DNA of 64,000 nt from NCBI RefSeq assembly GCF_016862975.1, contig NZ_BONZ01000006.1:186001-250000 (forward strand). The letters are read 5' to 3'. Below are positions 26,502-35,767 of the stretch, piece after piece. Under the pieces are notes generated by a model. It had not been told where the DNA came from. It saw only the letters and a program-made list of their open reading frames with translations, and made no database searches. The DNA is from Rugosimonospora africana. Its GTDB lineage: Bacteria > Actinomycetota > Actinomycetes > Mycobacteriales > Micromonosporaceae. Numbering within the stretch: position 1 is the stretch's first letter; each line of letters opens with the position of its first letter. The translations under genes and the position numbers were made by a program.

Positions 26502-29072
26502 ATGCTGAAGACCACACTCGCCGGGCTGCGGGCCCACACCCTGCGGCTGCTCGCCACCGCCCTGGCCATCGTGCTCGGCGTCGGCTTCATCGCCGGCACC
26601 CTGATCTTCAACGACACGATCAAGGCCGCGATGTACGACGAGTACGCCCGCACCGCGCGCAACGTCGACGTCTCCATCACGCTGCCCGATTCGGCACAGG
26701 CCCGCGCTCCCCAGGCCGGCTCTCCCCAAGCCATGGAGTTGCCGCTGTCCACACTGGACAACGTGCGCCGCGTGCCCGGCGTGGCGTTGGCCGACGGACG
26801 GATGCACGAAACCCTGCCGCTGCTGAACAAGAAGGGCAAGCTGGTCGGCAACGACGGCAAGCCGGGTATCGCGCTGTCCGCCGGTACCGTGCCGGCGCTG
26901 CGCCCGTACGACGTGACGAAGGGACGCGTACCGGCCGGCGTCACCGAGGCCGCCCTCGACGCCGACACCGCGGCGCACACCGGGTACGCCGTCGGCGACA
27001 CCCTGACAGTGCTGGACACCAAGCAGGTCAGGCACACCGTGACCCTGGTCGGCATCGTGAGCTTCGGCGACTCCAAGCAGTACGCCGGCGAAGCCGTGGT
27101 GATCCTCACCCAGGACGCGATGGCGCGCCTGGCCGGGGCCACCGGGTACAGCCAGGTGGTGGCGAAGGCGGCACCGGGCCAGGACCAGTGGCTGCTCACC
27201 CGCAAGGTACGCGCCGCGCTGCCCGAGGTGCGGGCCGTCGCCGGGGCACAGTACCGGGACAACCTGGCGAACGACGCGATCAACCAGCTCAGCCAGTTCA
27301 CCGAGGTGCTGCTGATCTTCGCGATCATCGCGTGCGTGGTGTCCGCGTTCGTCATCTACAACACGTTCAACATCCTGATCGTCCAGCGCATGCGGGACAT
27401 GGCGTTGCTGCGCTGCGTCGGCGCGTCCCGCGGCCAGCTGTTCGGTTCGGTGCTGCTGGAGTCCGTCGCGGTCGGGCTGGCCGGCGGCGTACTGGGCATC
27501 GGGCTCGGAGCCCTGCTCGGGTACGGGCTGTTCCGCGGGCTCGGGGCGGTGGACGAATCGCTACCGTCGCACGCCGTCGTGCTCACGCCCACCCCGATCG
27601 TCGTCGCCCTGCTGGTCGGTGTCGTGGTCACCGCGGCGTCGGCGCTCATCCCCGCGGTACGGGCAACCCGGGTGCCGCCGCTCGCGGCGCTCCAGGTGGC
27701 GCCGCTTGCCACCGCGTCCCCGGGCCGGCGGCGAGTCCTCCGGATCGCGGCCGCCGTACTGGTCGCCGCGGCCGGTACGGCGCTGACCGTGGCCGGTTCC
27801 CGGACATCCGGCGACGCGCAGACCGCGACGCTGGCCGTGGTGGCCGGCGGGCTGGTGAACTTCCTCGCCGTACTGATCGCGTCGCCGCTGTTCGTCGGCC
27901 CGCTCACCGCCGCGCTGGGCTGGCTGCCGGGACGCCTGTTCGGTACCCCGGCCCGGCTCGCCGCCGCGAACGCCCGGCGCAATCCGGGCCGTACCGCGGC
28001 CACCACGGCGGCGCTGATGATCGGCGTGGGCCTGATGTCGGCGGCGACGGTGGCGATCACGACCGTCAGAACCACGGCCAACGATCAGCTCAACACTCAC
28101 TACCCGATCGACTACATGCTGCGGTCCAGCGATCCCGACCACGGCTCGGGCGTCCCCACGGAGGTGGCGCGCCGGCTGCGCGACCGGCCCGAACTCGGCA
28201 CGGTCGCCGAGATCCGGCTCGGTCAGGTCACCCTCGACGGCACCCGGCTCGACGTCGGCTCGGTCGACCCGTCCGGTCAGGCGTTGCTGACCGGCGCGGC
28301 GATGCCGGTCGTCGCCGGGTCGACGGCTCACCTGGGGCGTGGATCGATCATCCTGTTCACCTCCGCACCGGACGCGAAGGGCAAGAAGGTCGGCGACACC
28401 GTCACGTTGTCCACCGGGGACGGACGCGGTGGCCGCTTCACCGTGGCCGCGCTGGTCAGCGGCGAGTCGCAGTTCGGGGTCGCGCTCCTGGCGTGGTCCG
28501 ACTTCGCCACGCTGTATCCGGCGAGCACCGACGACACCGTCCTGGTGAAGGCGGCGCCCGGGGTGTCGCCGGCCAGCTCGCAGGCGGCGGTCGAGTCGGT
28601 GACGGACGACTATCCGGTGATCAGCGTCGCAAGCCTCGCCGAGTGGCGATCGGAGATCAACCAGTCGGTCGACTCGCTGATCGCCGCGGTCGCGGCCCTG
28701 CTCGGAATCGCCGTCGTCATCGCGCTGATCGGCATCATGAACACGCTGTCGCTGTCGGTCTTCGAGCGCACCCGCGAGTCGGCGATGATCCGCGCGCTCG
28801 GCCTGACCAGGGGACAGCTGCGCGCCACCCTGCTGATCGAGGCGCTGCTGATGGGCGTGGTCGGCGCGATCGTCGGCTTGAGCTTCGGCCTGCTGTACGG
28901 CTGGGCCACCACCCGGGTGATGTTCACCGGCTTCGCTGCGGAGGTGACGGTACCGGTGGGCCAGCTGCTCGGGTACCTGGCCATCGCCGCCGTCGCCGCG
29001 GTCGCCGCCGCCGTACTGCCGGCCCGCCGGGCGGCCCGCGCCTCGATCGTGTCGGCCATGGCGGAGACCTGA
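26502..29072 (+). CDS. ABC exporter permease, FtsX-like, two-repeat type
   Basis: An 856-residue permease with two FtsX domains. It has an N-terminal membrane segment (LLATALAIVLGVGFIAGTL), a large extracytoplasmic domain, three membrane segments at about 260-390, one or two at 410-470, a second extracytoplasmic domain, and three segments at about 730-850. Signatures RMRDMALLRCVGASRGQLFG (about 296) and ERTRESAMIRALGLTRGQLR are the paired FtsX motifs. Length and layout match actinobacterial lipoprotein/antibiotic exporters. Substrate unknown. Preceded by a cggagatg context at the start. Confidence 0.94.
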   Translation: MLKTTLAGLRAHTLRLLATALAIVLGVGFIAGTLIFNDTIKAAMYDEYARTARNVDVSITLPDSAQARAPQAGSPQAMELPLSTLDNVRRVPGVALADGRMHETLPLLNKKGKLVGNDGKPGIALSAGTVPALRPYDVTKGRVPAGVTEAALDADTAAHTGYAVGDTLTVLDTKQVRHTVTLVGIVSFGDSKQYAGEAVVILTQDAMARLAGATGYSQVVAKAAPGQDQWLLTRKVRAALPEVRAVAGAQYRDNLANDAINQLSQFTEVLLIFAIIACVVSAFVIYNTFNILIVQRMRDMALLRCVGASRGQLFGSVLLESVAVGLAGGVLGIGLGALLGYGLFRGLGAVDESLPSHAVVLTPTPIVVALLVGVVVTAASALIPAVRATRVPPLAALQVAPLATASPGRRRVLRIAAAVLVAAAGTALTVAGSRTSGDAQTATLAVVAGGLVNFLAVLIASPLFVGPLTAALGWLPGRLFGTPARLAAANARRNPGRTAATTAALMIGVGLMSAATVAITTVRTTANDQLNTHYPIDYMLRSSDPDHGSGVPTEVARRLRDRPELGTVAEIRLGQVTLDGTRLDVGSVDPSGQALLTGAAMPVVAGSTAHLGRGSIILFTSAPDAKGKKVGDTVTLSTGDGRGGRFTVAALVSGESQFGVALLAWSDFATLYPASTDDTVLVKAAPGVSPASSQAAVESVTDDYPVISVASLAEWRSEINQSVDSLIAAVAALLGIAVVIALIGIMNTLSLSVFERTRESAMIRALGLTRGQLRATLLIEALLMGVVGAIVGLSFGLLYGWATTRVMFTGFAAEVTVPVGQLLGYLAIAAVAAVAAAVLPARRAARASIVSAMAET

Positions 29073-29091
29073 GCGTGCGGCGACCTGAGCG

Positions 29092-30003
29092 TCAGGACCG
29101 GCGGGACGGCCGGGGTACCTCCGGACCGTCTCCGCCGGTCAGGTCGGCGAACAGGTCGCCGTACCGCTTGATCCGCTTGAGCACCTCGTCGGCGCGGAAC
29201 TGGCGGACCCGGCCCTTCTCCAGCTCCGTCCAGGTCAGCGGCGTGGAAACGGTCGGCGCCGGCTCGGCACGCATCGAGTACGGCGCCACCGTGGTCTTCG
29301 CCGCGTTGTTCTGGCTCCAGTCGATGAACACCTTGCGTGGGCGCAGGTTCTTGGCCATCCGGGCGACGATCAGCTTCGGGTTGTCCCGCTCCAACTCCTC
29401 GGCGATCCTCCGGGCGTACGCGGCCACCTCCTCGGCCGGCTGGCTGCCCGCGATCGCGCACATCAGCTGCATGCCCTTGCGTCCGGAGGTCTTCGGCTGC
29501 GGGTCCAGGCCATCGGCGGTTAGCCGCTCGCGCAGCAGCAGGGCCACCTCGGTGCACTCGGGCAAGCCCGCGGGCGGGCCGGGGTCCAGGTCCACGACCA
29601 GCCGGTCCGGCCCCGCCGAGCCGACCGTCCACTGTGGGACGTGCAGTTCCAGGGAGGCGAGGTTGGCCAGCCAGACCAGGGTCGGCAGGTCATCGGCGAC
29701 GACATAGTCCAGGGTCTCCCGGCCCTTCGACGAGCCGGGTGCGGGCAGGGTCTCGATCCGTACCCAGTGCGGGACGCCGGCCGGCGCGTTCTTCTCGAAG
29801 AATCCGTTGCCGCCGACCCCATTCGGGTACCGGATCCGGGTCAGCGGGCGGCCCGCCAGGTGCGGCAGGAGGACCGGTGCGACCCGGGTGTAGTAGTCGA
29901 TCACTTCGCCCTTGGTGAACCCGGCGGCCGGGTACAGCACCTTGTCGAGATTGGACAGCTCGAGGGTGATGCCGTCGACCTGCACCGGGAAGCGATCAGG
30001 CAT
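29092..30003 (-). CDS. ligD: NHEJ DNA polymerase, LigD polymerase domain
   Basis: A 303-residue stand-alone polymerase/primase domain of LigD. ATG at 30003 has ggaggag a few bases upstream; a GTG at 30009 is too close to it. Motifs: LSNLDKVLYPAAGFTKGEVIDYY, a catalytic DLDPGP (about residue 165) as the metal-binding DxD, and KTSGRKGMQLM. Adds ribo- or deoxynucleotides at breaks in non-homologous end joining. It overlaps the ligase gene by eight bases and forms one operon with it. The phosphoesterase domain of full LigD is absent here. Confidence 0.95.
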   Translation of the reverse strand: MPDRFPVQVDGITLELSNLDKVLYPAAGFTKGEVIDYYTRVAPVLLPHLAGRPLTRIRYPNGVGGNGFFEKNAPAGVPHWVRIETLPAPGSSKGRETLDYVVADDLPTLVWLANLASLELHVPQWTVGSAGPDRLVVDLDPGPPAGLPECTEVALLLRERLTADGLDPQPKTSGRKGMQLMCAIAGSQPAEEVAAYARRIAEELERDNPKLIVARMAKNLRPRKVFIDWSQNNAAKTTVAPYSMRAEPAPTVSTPLTWTELEKGRVRQFRADEVLKRIKRYGDLFADLTGGDGPEVPRPSRRS

Positions 30004-30925
30004 CGACACACTCCTCCGGAGACTTGTCGGTGCGCAGCCGCTCCAGGCGCGGGAAGCGCAGCCGGTGGTCGGCGGTCACCTGGCCGTACCGGACCTCCAC
30101 CACGACCTGTGGCCGTACCCAGACCGCGTCCCGGGCGTCCTCCCGGGGCAGCGGGCTCGCGAACGGCGAGGACGGCACGATCAGCGGACGCAGCGCGGCG
30201 AGCAGGTCCCGCTCCTTGGCGGCCGAGATCCCGCCGCCGACGCGGCCACGGAACTCCAGCCGACCGTCCGGCCGCGCGGTGCCGACCAGCAGGGCTCCGA
30301 TGGTCCGCGCGCCCCGTCGCCAGCCGCCGACCACCAGGTCGGCAGTGTGCTCCCGCTTGTACTTCACCCAGTCCGGCGAGCGGGTACCCGGCCGGTACGG
30401 CGCCGAGAGCCGCTTGGCCACCACCCCCTCCAGCGCGTACTCGTCGGCAGCCGCCAGGGTCGCGTCACCGTCATCGAACCGGGGAGGTACCAGCCATCGC
30501 CTCGCGGACAGGTCCAGGTCTTCCAACGCGGCGCGGCGGTCGGCGTACGACCGGCCGGTCAGGTCGAGCCCGTCCAGCGCGAGCAGGTCGAAGATCATGT
30601 ACGTGACCGGACGGGTGGCCGCGAACCGGGCCGCCCGGCCCGCCTCCCGGACATGCATCCGCTCCGCGAGCGCGGTGAACGAGGGCCGCCCGTCCTCGTC
30701 CAGCACGACGATCTCCCCGTCGAGTACCGCCTGGTCGAGGACCGCGCCCAGCGGCGCCAGCTCGGGATAGGCCGCGGTGACCTCCGCGCCGCTACGGGCA
30801 CGCAGCCGCAGGGTGCCGCGCTCGACGGTGGCGATCACCCGCACGCCGTCCCACTTGAACTCATACGCCCAGCCCGGCCCGCTCGGCAGCGGACCGGCGG
30901 TGGCGAGCATGGGCGCGCCGGGCAC
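29996..30925 (-). CDS. ligD: ATP-dependent DNA ligase, LigD ligase domain
   Basis: A 309-residue ligase with the nucleotidyltransferase and OB domains. The adenylated Lys is in EFKWDGVR (about residue 24); motifs IIIa/IV are DGEIVVL (about 71) and EGVVAKRLSAPY, and motif V KYKREHTADLVVGG, with the OB-fold following. It seals breaks in NHEJ together with Ku and the polymerase. The GTG start is tentative; the ATG at 30910 (MLATAGPLP) is the common family start. Transcribed with the polymerase and probably the small gene upstream (10-bp gap). Confidence 0.95.
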   Translation of the reverse strand: MPGAPMLATAGPLPSGPGWAYEFKWDGVRVIATVERGTLRLRARSGAEVTAAYPELAPLGAVLDQAVLDGEIVVLDEDGRPSFTALAERMHVREAGRAARFAATRPVTYMIFDLLALDGLDLTGRSYADRRAALEDLDLSARRWLVPPRFDDGDATLAAADEYALEGVVAKRLSAPYRPGTRSPDWVKYKREHTADLVVGGWRRGARTIGALLVGTARPDGRLEFRGRVGGGISAAKERDLLAALRPLIVPSSPFASPLPREDARDAVWVRPQVVVEVRYGQVTADHRLRFPRLERLRTDKSPEECVDA

Positions 30926-30935
30926 CCTTCAGACC

Positions 30936-31367
30936 CTATAGCGGCTGGTGCGCCCCTGGCCGGCAGAAATAGCGGGCGGCCGCGCGCAGCCCGCCGGCCA
31001 CCGCCCACATCGGGGCCCCGGTCACCCAGCCCCGGACCGCGCGCCGCGGCGACCTGGCCGGCCCGGTCTCGCCGGCCGCGACCAGGTAGGCGGCGAACAT
31101 CTCCTCAGCCTGATCGGCGACCAGATGGGCGCGACCGCAATCGTCGCCACCAGGCAGAACCCGGGCGGCGGAATACAGGGTGGCGTGCACATCGCTGCTC
31201 AGCATCGGCCCGTCGCCGACCACCGTTGGCAGGAGGTCGGCGGCCATGGCGAGAAGTCCCGCACCGATCGTCGTCGCGACCGATTCGAGCCCGGAGAGCG
31301 GCCGCTTGACCGCGGCAGCTCGTCCCTCCCCGCCGCTGGCGGCGGATGAATCGGTCGGAACGATCAT
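30936..31367 (-). CDS. Hypothetical protein with repeat-derived N-terminus
   Basis: About 143 residues, family not recognised. The frame fits a repeat copy at its N-terminus (AASGGEGRAAAVKRP, residues ~9-23), then a helical stretch with hydrophobic segments (TIGAGLLAMAADLLPTVVGDG), an acidic helix with two Cys nearby (GGDDCGRAHLVADQAEEMF) and a Trp/Arg-rich end. It lies 10 bp before the ligase gene, so may be part of the NHEJ transcript, and is divergent from the XRE gene. A GTG at 31373 and the ATG at 31367 are both possible starts. Confidence 0.55.
   Translation of the reverse strand: MIVPTDSSAASGGEGRAAAVKRPLSGLESVATTIGAGLLAMAADLLPTVVGDGPMLSSDVHATLYSAARVLPGGDDCGRAHLVADQAEEMFAAYLVAAGETGPARSPRRAVRGWVTGAPMWAVAGGLRAAARYFCRPGAHQPL
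31296..31345. repeat. Single family B repeat copy
   Basis: gagcggccgcttgaccg... and ccgccgctggcggcgg match the 10751-10860 unit over about 50 bp with several substitutions. Here it is read antisense in the small gene, so the same element encodes different residues in the two genes. Confidence 0.75.
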
Positions 31368-31622
31368 GGTCACGCCCGGACTCCTCCCCTGGCCACCGCT
31401 CCAACCACGTCGCTCGTCGGTCCGGCCCAAGGACCGATCCGCGACGCGTGCGTGGCGCCGCTCTCCCGCAGCCGTCGTCATCCGGAACAGCCGACTTCGG
31501 GGAACTCGACGCCGACGCTCCACACAGCATGCACCGACGTCTATTGCGATGCAACTCCCAGATAATCACGTTGCGTCACGAGTCCCTAGCATTCCTCTGC
31601 TACAGATGCGAGACTCAGCGCC

Positions 31623-32468
31623 GTGACCAGCAGCCCGACCGTTCGCCGCCGCCGTATTGCCCGCGAGCTTCGCCAGTTGCGCGAACAAAATGGATTGACA
31701 CTGGACCAGGCCGCGCGGCAGCTCGATATGTCCAAAAGCAACCTGTCCCGGATCGAGAACGCGCAGATCGGCATCAAGCCGCGTGACGTGCGCGCCGCTC
31801 TCGCCCTCTACCAGGTCAACAATGCCGACGCCGAGGTGCTGATTGAAATAGCCCGGGGCGCCCAGCAGCGGGGCTGGTGGCACAACTACAGCGACGTCCT
31901 GCCGGAATGGTTCGAGTTCTACGTCGGACTCGAGGCCGAGGCGTCCGTGATGCGCACCTACGAGGCCGAGTCGGTGCCGGGGTTGATGCAGACCGAGGCG
32001 TACGCGCGTGCCATGTTCCTGCTGACCGTCGGCGACGTGGACATCGACCGCAAGGTTGCCGCCCGGATCCAGCGCCAGGAGATCCTGCGCCACCAGGAGA
32101 CGCCGGTGGCGCTGTCCGCCGTCCTGAACGAGGCGGTGCTGATGCGCCCGGTCGGCGGACCCGACGTGATGAGCGAGCAACTGGAGCAGCTAGCGGATCT
32201 TGCGAAACTACCGAACGTAACTATCCAGGTACTACCGATGGCGGCCGGTGGGCACCCTGCGATGACAACACCCTACGTAATCCTGAGCTTCAAAGACGCC
32301 CCGGCCGAATCAATCGTTTACCTGGAAAATCTCACAAATGGACAAGCTTTGGAGGAGCCCGAACACGTCGGAGGGTATACCATGGTCCACGAGAAGCTGT
32401 GCAGTATGGCGCTCGGTCCCGACGACTCGATTGCCCTACTACGCGAAGCTTCTCGTAACATTCAGTAA
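31623..32468 (+). CDS. XRE regulator with DUF5753 domain (Scr1 family)
   Basis: A 281-residue protein from a GTG. A helix-turn-helix spans about residues 10-65 (LRQLREQNGLTLDQAARQLDMSKSNLSRIENA); the rest is the DUF5753 ligand-binding-like domain (ESVPGLMQTEAYARAMF, and the family-typical TIQVLPMAAGGHPAMTTPYVIL). Such regulators are nearly always paired with a DUF397 protein, which follows 41 bp later, and control development or antibiotic genes in actinomycetes. GC of this block is visibly lower than the neighbours, which may hint at transfer. Confidence 0.95.
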   Translation: MTSSPTVRRRRIARELRQLREQNGLTLDQAARQLDMSKSNLSRIENAQIGIKPRDVRAALALYQVNNADAEVLIEIARGAQQRGWWHNYSDVLPEWFEFYVGLEAEASVMRTYEAESVPGLMQTEAYARAMFLLTVGDVDIDRKVAARIQRQEILRHQETPVALSAVLNEAVLMRPVGGPDVMSEQLEQLADLAKLPNVTIQVLPMAAGGHPAMTTPYVILSFKDAPAESIVYLENLTNGQALEEPEHVGGYTMVHEKLCSMALGPDDSIALLREASRNIQ

Positions 32469-32509
32469 CTCCTCCGATAGCTCTCCTAAAAGACAAAAGG
32501 GGGTGCGGT

Positions 32510-32719
32510 ATGGCCGCCATGGACCTGACCCGCGCCGCGTGGCACAAAAGCTCACGCAGCAGCGGTAACGGCAACTGTGTCGAGGTCGCGATCCTCGACG
32601 ACACAGTTGCGGTCCGCGACACCAAAGACCGCAGCGGTCCGGTGCTGGTATTCACGCCAGCCGAATGGAGCGCGTTCGTAGCCGGCGCCAAGGACGGAGA
32701 ATTCGACCTCGCCTGCTGA
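32510..32719 (+). CDS. DUF397 small protein
   Basis: A 69-residue partner of the XRE gene. The family motifs are complete: WHKSSRSSGNGNCVEVA and VAVRDTKDRSGPVLVFTPAEWSAFV. A purine-rich aaaaggggg site precedes the ATG; an in-frame ATG three codons on is possible. DUF397 proteins act with Scr1-type regulators, probably as antagonists (family knowledge). Followed by a strong intrinsic terminator. Confidence 0.95.
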   Translation: MAAMDLTRAAWHKSSRSSGNGNCVEVAILDDTVAVRDTKDRSGPVLVFTPAEWSAFVAGAKDGEFDLAC

Positions 32720-32733
32720 GTTAGCCGAACACC

Positions 32734-32769
32734 AACGACCCCTGAGCAGGGGGTCGTTGCTTGCTTTTT
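32734..32769 (+). terminator. Intrinsic terminator of the XRE/DUF397 pair
   Basis: aacgacccc (32734-32742) and ggggtcgtt (32750-32758) form a perfect 9-bp stem, followed by gcttgcttttt. A second GC-rich stem-loop lies at about 32769-32794. This U-tract terminator is unusual in the window and isolates the pair from ku. Confidence 0.88.
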
Positions 32770-32883
32770 GGGGCGCCCTCGCTGAGAGCGCCCCACACAT
32801 TACGTTCCGTCTGGGCCGGTAATTGCGCCTTTGAACCCTTCGGAGCGGTCGTTTTCCCTGGTCGTCGGTCGTATCCTGGCTGT

Positions 32884-33894
32884 ATGCGGGCGATCTGGAA
32901 GGGCGCGGTCTCGTTCGGCCTGGTGTCGATCGGGGTCCGCCTCTACTCCGCGACCGAAGAGAAGGACATTCGCTTCCATCAGGTGCACCGCACCGATGGC
33001 GGGCGCATCCGGTACAAGCGGGTGTGCTCGGTGGACGGCGAGGAAGTCTCGTACGACGACATCGCCAAGGGCTACGACATCGGCGGCGGCGAGATGGTCA
33101 TCCTCGATGACGAGGACTTCGCCGACCTGCCGCTGACCACCTCGCACGCCATCGAGGTGCTGGAGTTCGTGCCGGCCGAGCAGGTCGACCCCATGCTCTA
33201 TGCCAAGGCGTATTACCTGGAGCCGGAAAACACCGCCGCCAAGCCGTACGTGCTGCTGCGCGACGCGCTGACCGGGGTGGACCGGGTCGCCATCGTGAAG
33301 GTCGCGCTCCGCCAGCGGGAGCAGCTGGCCACCCTGCGGGTCCGCGAGGGCGTGCTCGTCCTCAACACGATGCTGTGGCCGGACGAGGTGCGTGCGCCCG
33401 CGTTCGACTTCCTCGACGAGGACTACTCGGCCCGGCCGCAGGAGCTGGCGATGGCCGAGTCGCTGATCGACTCCATGGCGGCCGACTTCGAGCCCGACGC
33501 GTACACGGACAACTACCGCGAGGCTCTTCAGGAGGTCATCGACGCGAAGATCGAAGGCCGCGAAGTGGTCGCGCCGGCCGAGGAGGAGGCAGCGCCGGCA
33601 CCGGCCGTCGACCTGATGGCCGCGCTGCGGGCGTCGGTGGACCGGGCCCGGGCGGCACGCGGCGAGTCGGGTGCCCCGCGCTCGTCGGAACCGACACCGA
33701 TCACCTCGGCGAAGTCCGCCAGGAAGGCCGCGGTGAAGGCCGCCCCGGCGAAGAAGACCACCAAGGCGGCGCCCGCGAAGAAGACGGCCGCGAAGGCAGC
33801 CGCGGACGAGGACAAGCAGGCCACGAAGAAGACCGCCGCGAAGGGTACGGCGGCCAAGAAGACGGCCGCGAAGAAGGCGCGCCGGTCGGCCTGA
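32884..33894 (+). CDS. ku: Non-homologous end joining protein Ku
   Basis: A 336-residue bacterial Ku from the ATG in the usual MRAIWKGAVSFGLVSIGVRLY context. The Ku core (about residues 1-250) ends with YREALQEVIDAKIEGREV. A C-terminal extension of about 80 residues is built from Lys/Ala/Pro repeats (APAKKTTKAAPAKKTAAKAA), as in mycobacterial-type Ku tails that bind DNA and recruit LigD. It recruits the polymerase and ligase coded on the opposite strand 3 kb away. A shared promoter with the XRE pair is unlikely given the terminator. Confidence 0.97.
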   Translation: MRAIWKGAVSFGLVSIGVRLYSATEEKDIRFHQVHRTDGGRIRYKRVCSVDGEEVSYDDIAKGYDIGGGEMVILDDEDFADLPLTTSHAIEVLEFVPAEQVDPMLYAKAYYLEPENTAAKPYVLLRDALTGVDRVAIVKVALRQREQLATLRVREGVLVLNTMLWPDEVRAPAFDFLDEDYSARPQELAMAESLIDSMAADFEPDAYTDNYREALQEVIDAKIEGREVVAPAEEEAAPAPAVDLMAALRASVDRARAARGESGAPRSSEPTPITSAKSARKAAVKAAPAKKTTKAAPAKKTAAKAAADEDKQATKKTAAKGTAAKKTAAKKARRSA

Positions 33895-33944
33895 GCCGGC
33901 GCGCACCTCCCGGCCACGCCGGCCCGTCTACCTGGCGCCGTCGC

Positions 33945-35582
33945 TCAGCCGGCCATCCGCACGTCCAGGGCGCCGTCCGCGTACTGCGCGCGGACCACCT
34001 TCTTGTCGAACTTGCCGACGCTGGTCCTGGGTACCGCCTCGATGAACGCCCACCGCTCCGGCACTTGCCAGTTCGCCACCCGGCCGGCGAGAAACTCGCG
34101 CAACTCGTCGACCGTGACGGCGGCCGACTCGCGGAGCACCACGGCGGCCAGCGGTCGCTCGTCCCACCGGGGATCCGGTACCCCGATCACGCACGCCTCC
34201 AGCACGGCCGGGTGCGCCATCAGGTGGTTCTCCAGATCCATGCTGGAGATCCACTCGCCGCCCGACTTGATGACATCCTTCGCCCGGTCGGTCAACGTCA
34301 GGAAGCCGTCGGCAGACAGCGTGCCGACGTCGCCGGTACGCAGCCAGCCGTCGCGGAACTTGTCCGGGTCGGGTACGTCGTCGCCGAGGTACCGCGCGGT
34401 CACCCAGGGGCCCCGGACCTCCACCTCGCCGACCGCCTGGCCGTCGTTGGGCTGTACGTCGCCGAGCGGCCCGACGATCCGCGCCTGGACCGAGGCCGGG
34501 AACAGGCCCTGTGTGTACCGGTAGTTCCAGGCTTCCTGGCCGTCCACGAGCGCCGGGGTACGGGACACCGAACCGAGCGGGGACATCTCGGTCATCCCCC
34601 AGGCGTGCAGGATCTCGACGCCGTAGCGCTCCGAGAACGCGTGCATCAACGCCGGTGGGCAGGCCGAGCCACCGACCACGACCTCCTTGAGCGACGAGAC
34701 GTCGGCGTCCGGATGCGAGTCCAGGTATGCCAGCAGGTCGGTCCAGATGGTCGGTACCGCCCCGGCCAGGTTGGGCCGCTCGCTCTTGATCATCTCCGCG
34801 AGCGGGGCGGCCTGCAGGAACCGGTCCGGCATGATCAGCGAGGCGCCGGCCATGAACGCCGCATAGGGCACCCCCCACGCCATCGCGTGGAACATCGGCA
34901 CGATGGCCAGCTCGCGGGAGTGCGTGGTGAGCCCGAACGCCGCCGGCGAGCAGACCTGCATCGAGTGCAGCCAGATGGACCGGTGCGAGTAGGCCACGCC
35001 CTTGGGGTTCCCGGTGGTACCCGACGTGTAGCACAGGGCCGCCGCGTCGCGCTCGTCCAAATCGGGCCAGTCGTACTCGGTGGGCTTGCCAGACAGCAGC
35101 GCCTCCCACCGGTGTACCGGTATCCCCGTCGCTTCCAGCGGGCCGGCGTCACCTCCGCCGACCACCACCACGTGCTCCACGGTCGGCATCTGGGGCAGGC
35201 TCTTCGCGAGCAGCGGGACCAGCGTCGAGTCGACGATCACCACCCGGTCCTCGGCATGCGTCGCGATGTACGCCAGTTGCTCGGGAAACAGCCGGATGTT
35301 GAGGGTGTGCAGCACCGCACCCATGCTGGGGATCGCGAAGTAGGCGACCAGGTGCTCGGCGTTGTTCCACATGAACGTGCCGACCCGCTGGTCGCCCACC
35401 ACGCCGAGGTCGTCGTGCAGCGCGTGGGCCAGTTGGGCGGCCTGGGCGCCGACCTCGGCGTACGTAGTGCGCCGGGCACCGTCCGCCGTCCAGGTCACCA
35501 CCTCGGACCTGCCGTGCACGCCGCGGCCGTACTCGAGAAGCCGGGAGATCTGGAGTGGGAGATCCATCATCGTGCTACGCAT
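33945..35582 (-). CDS. fadD: Long-chain fatty-acid-CoA ligase family AMP-binding protein
   Basis: A 545-residue adenylating enzyme. The AMP-binding motif YTSGTTGNPKGV is at about residue 187, the A5-type GWGMTEMSPLG (HAWGMTEMSP) at about 330, GDVGTL at about 430 and the catalytic Lys in RTSVGKFDKKVV near the C-terminus. Start is the ATG whose N-terminus MRSTMMDLPL is common in actinobacterial FadD; a GTG two codons earlier is less likely. Stand-alone gene, converging on ku. Confidence 0.93.
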   Translation of the reverse strand: MRSTMMDLPLQISRLLEYGRGVHGRSEVVTWTADGARRTTYAEVGAQAAQLAHALHDDLGVVGDQRVGTFMWNNAEHLVAYFAIPSMGAVLHTLNIRLFPEQLAYIATHAEDRVVIVDSTLVPLLAKSLPQMPTVEHVVVVGGGDAGPLEATGIPVHRWEALLSGKPTEYDWPDLDERDAAALCYTSGTTGNPKGVAYSHRSIWLHSMQVCSPAAFGLTTHSRELAIVPMFHAMAWGVPYAAFMAGASLIMPDRFLQAAPLAEMIKSERPNLAGAVPTIWTDLLAYLDSHPDADVSSLKEVVVGGSACPPALMHAFSERYGVEILHAWGMTEMSPLGSVSRTPALVDGQEAWNYRYTQGLFPASVQARIVGPLGDVQPNDGQAVGEVEVRGPWVTARYLGDDVPDPDKFRDGWLRTGDVGTLSADGFLTLTDRAKDVIKSGGEWISSMDLENHLMAHPAVLEACVIGVPDPRWDERPLAAVVLRESAAVTVDELREFLAGRVANWQVPERWAFIEAVPRTSVGKFDKKVVRAQYADGALDVRMAG

Positions 35583-35767
35583 GATCACACGTTAGTGGCG
35601 AGCGTCACACCGGGCCAGTGGCAAAACGGTCCGGTTACCGGGATCCGTTCCCGGCAACCGGACCGTCAGCGGCCCGCCCCGCCACAGAGCGGCTGGGCTC
35701 AGACTCTGCTTCCGTTGGTTGTGCTCGCCTACGCCACAGACCGGCTCCGGCTGCGCTCAGGCGATGC

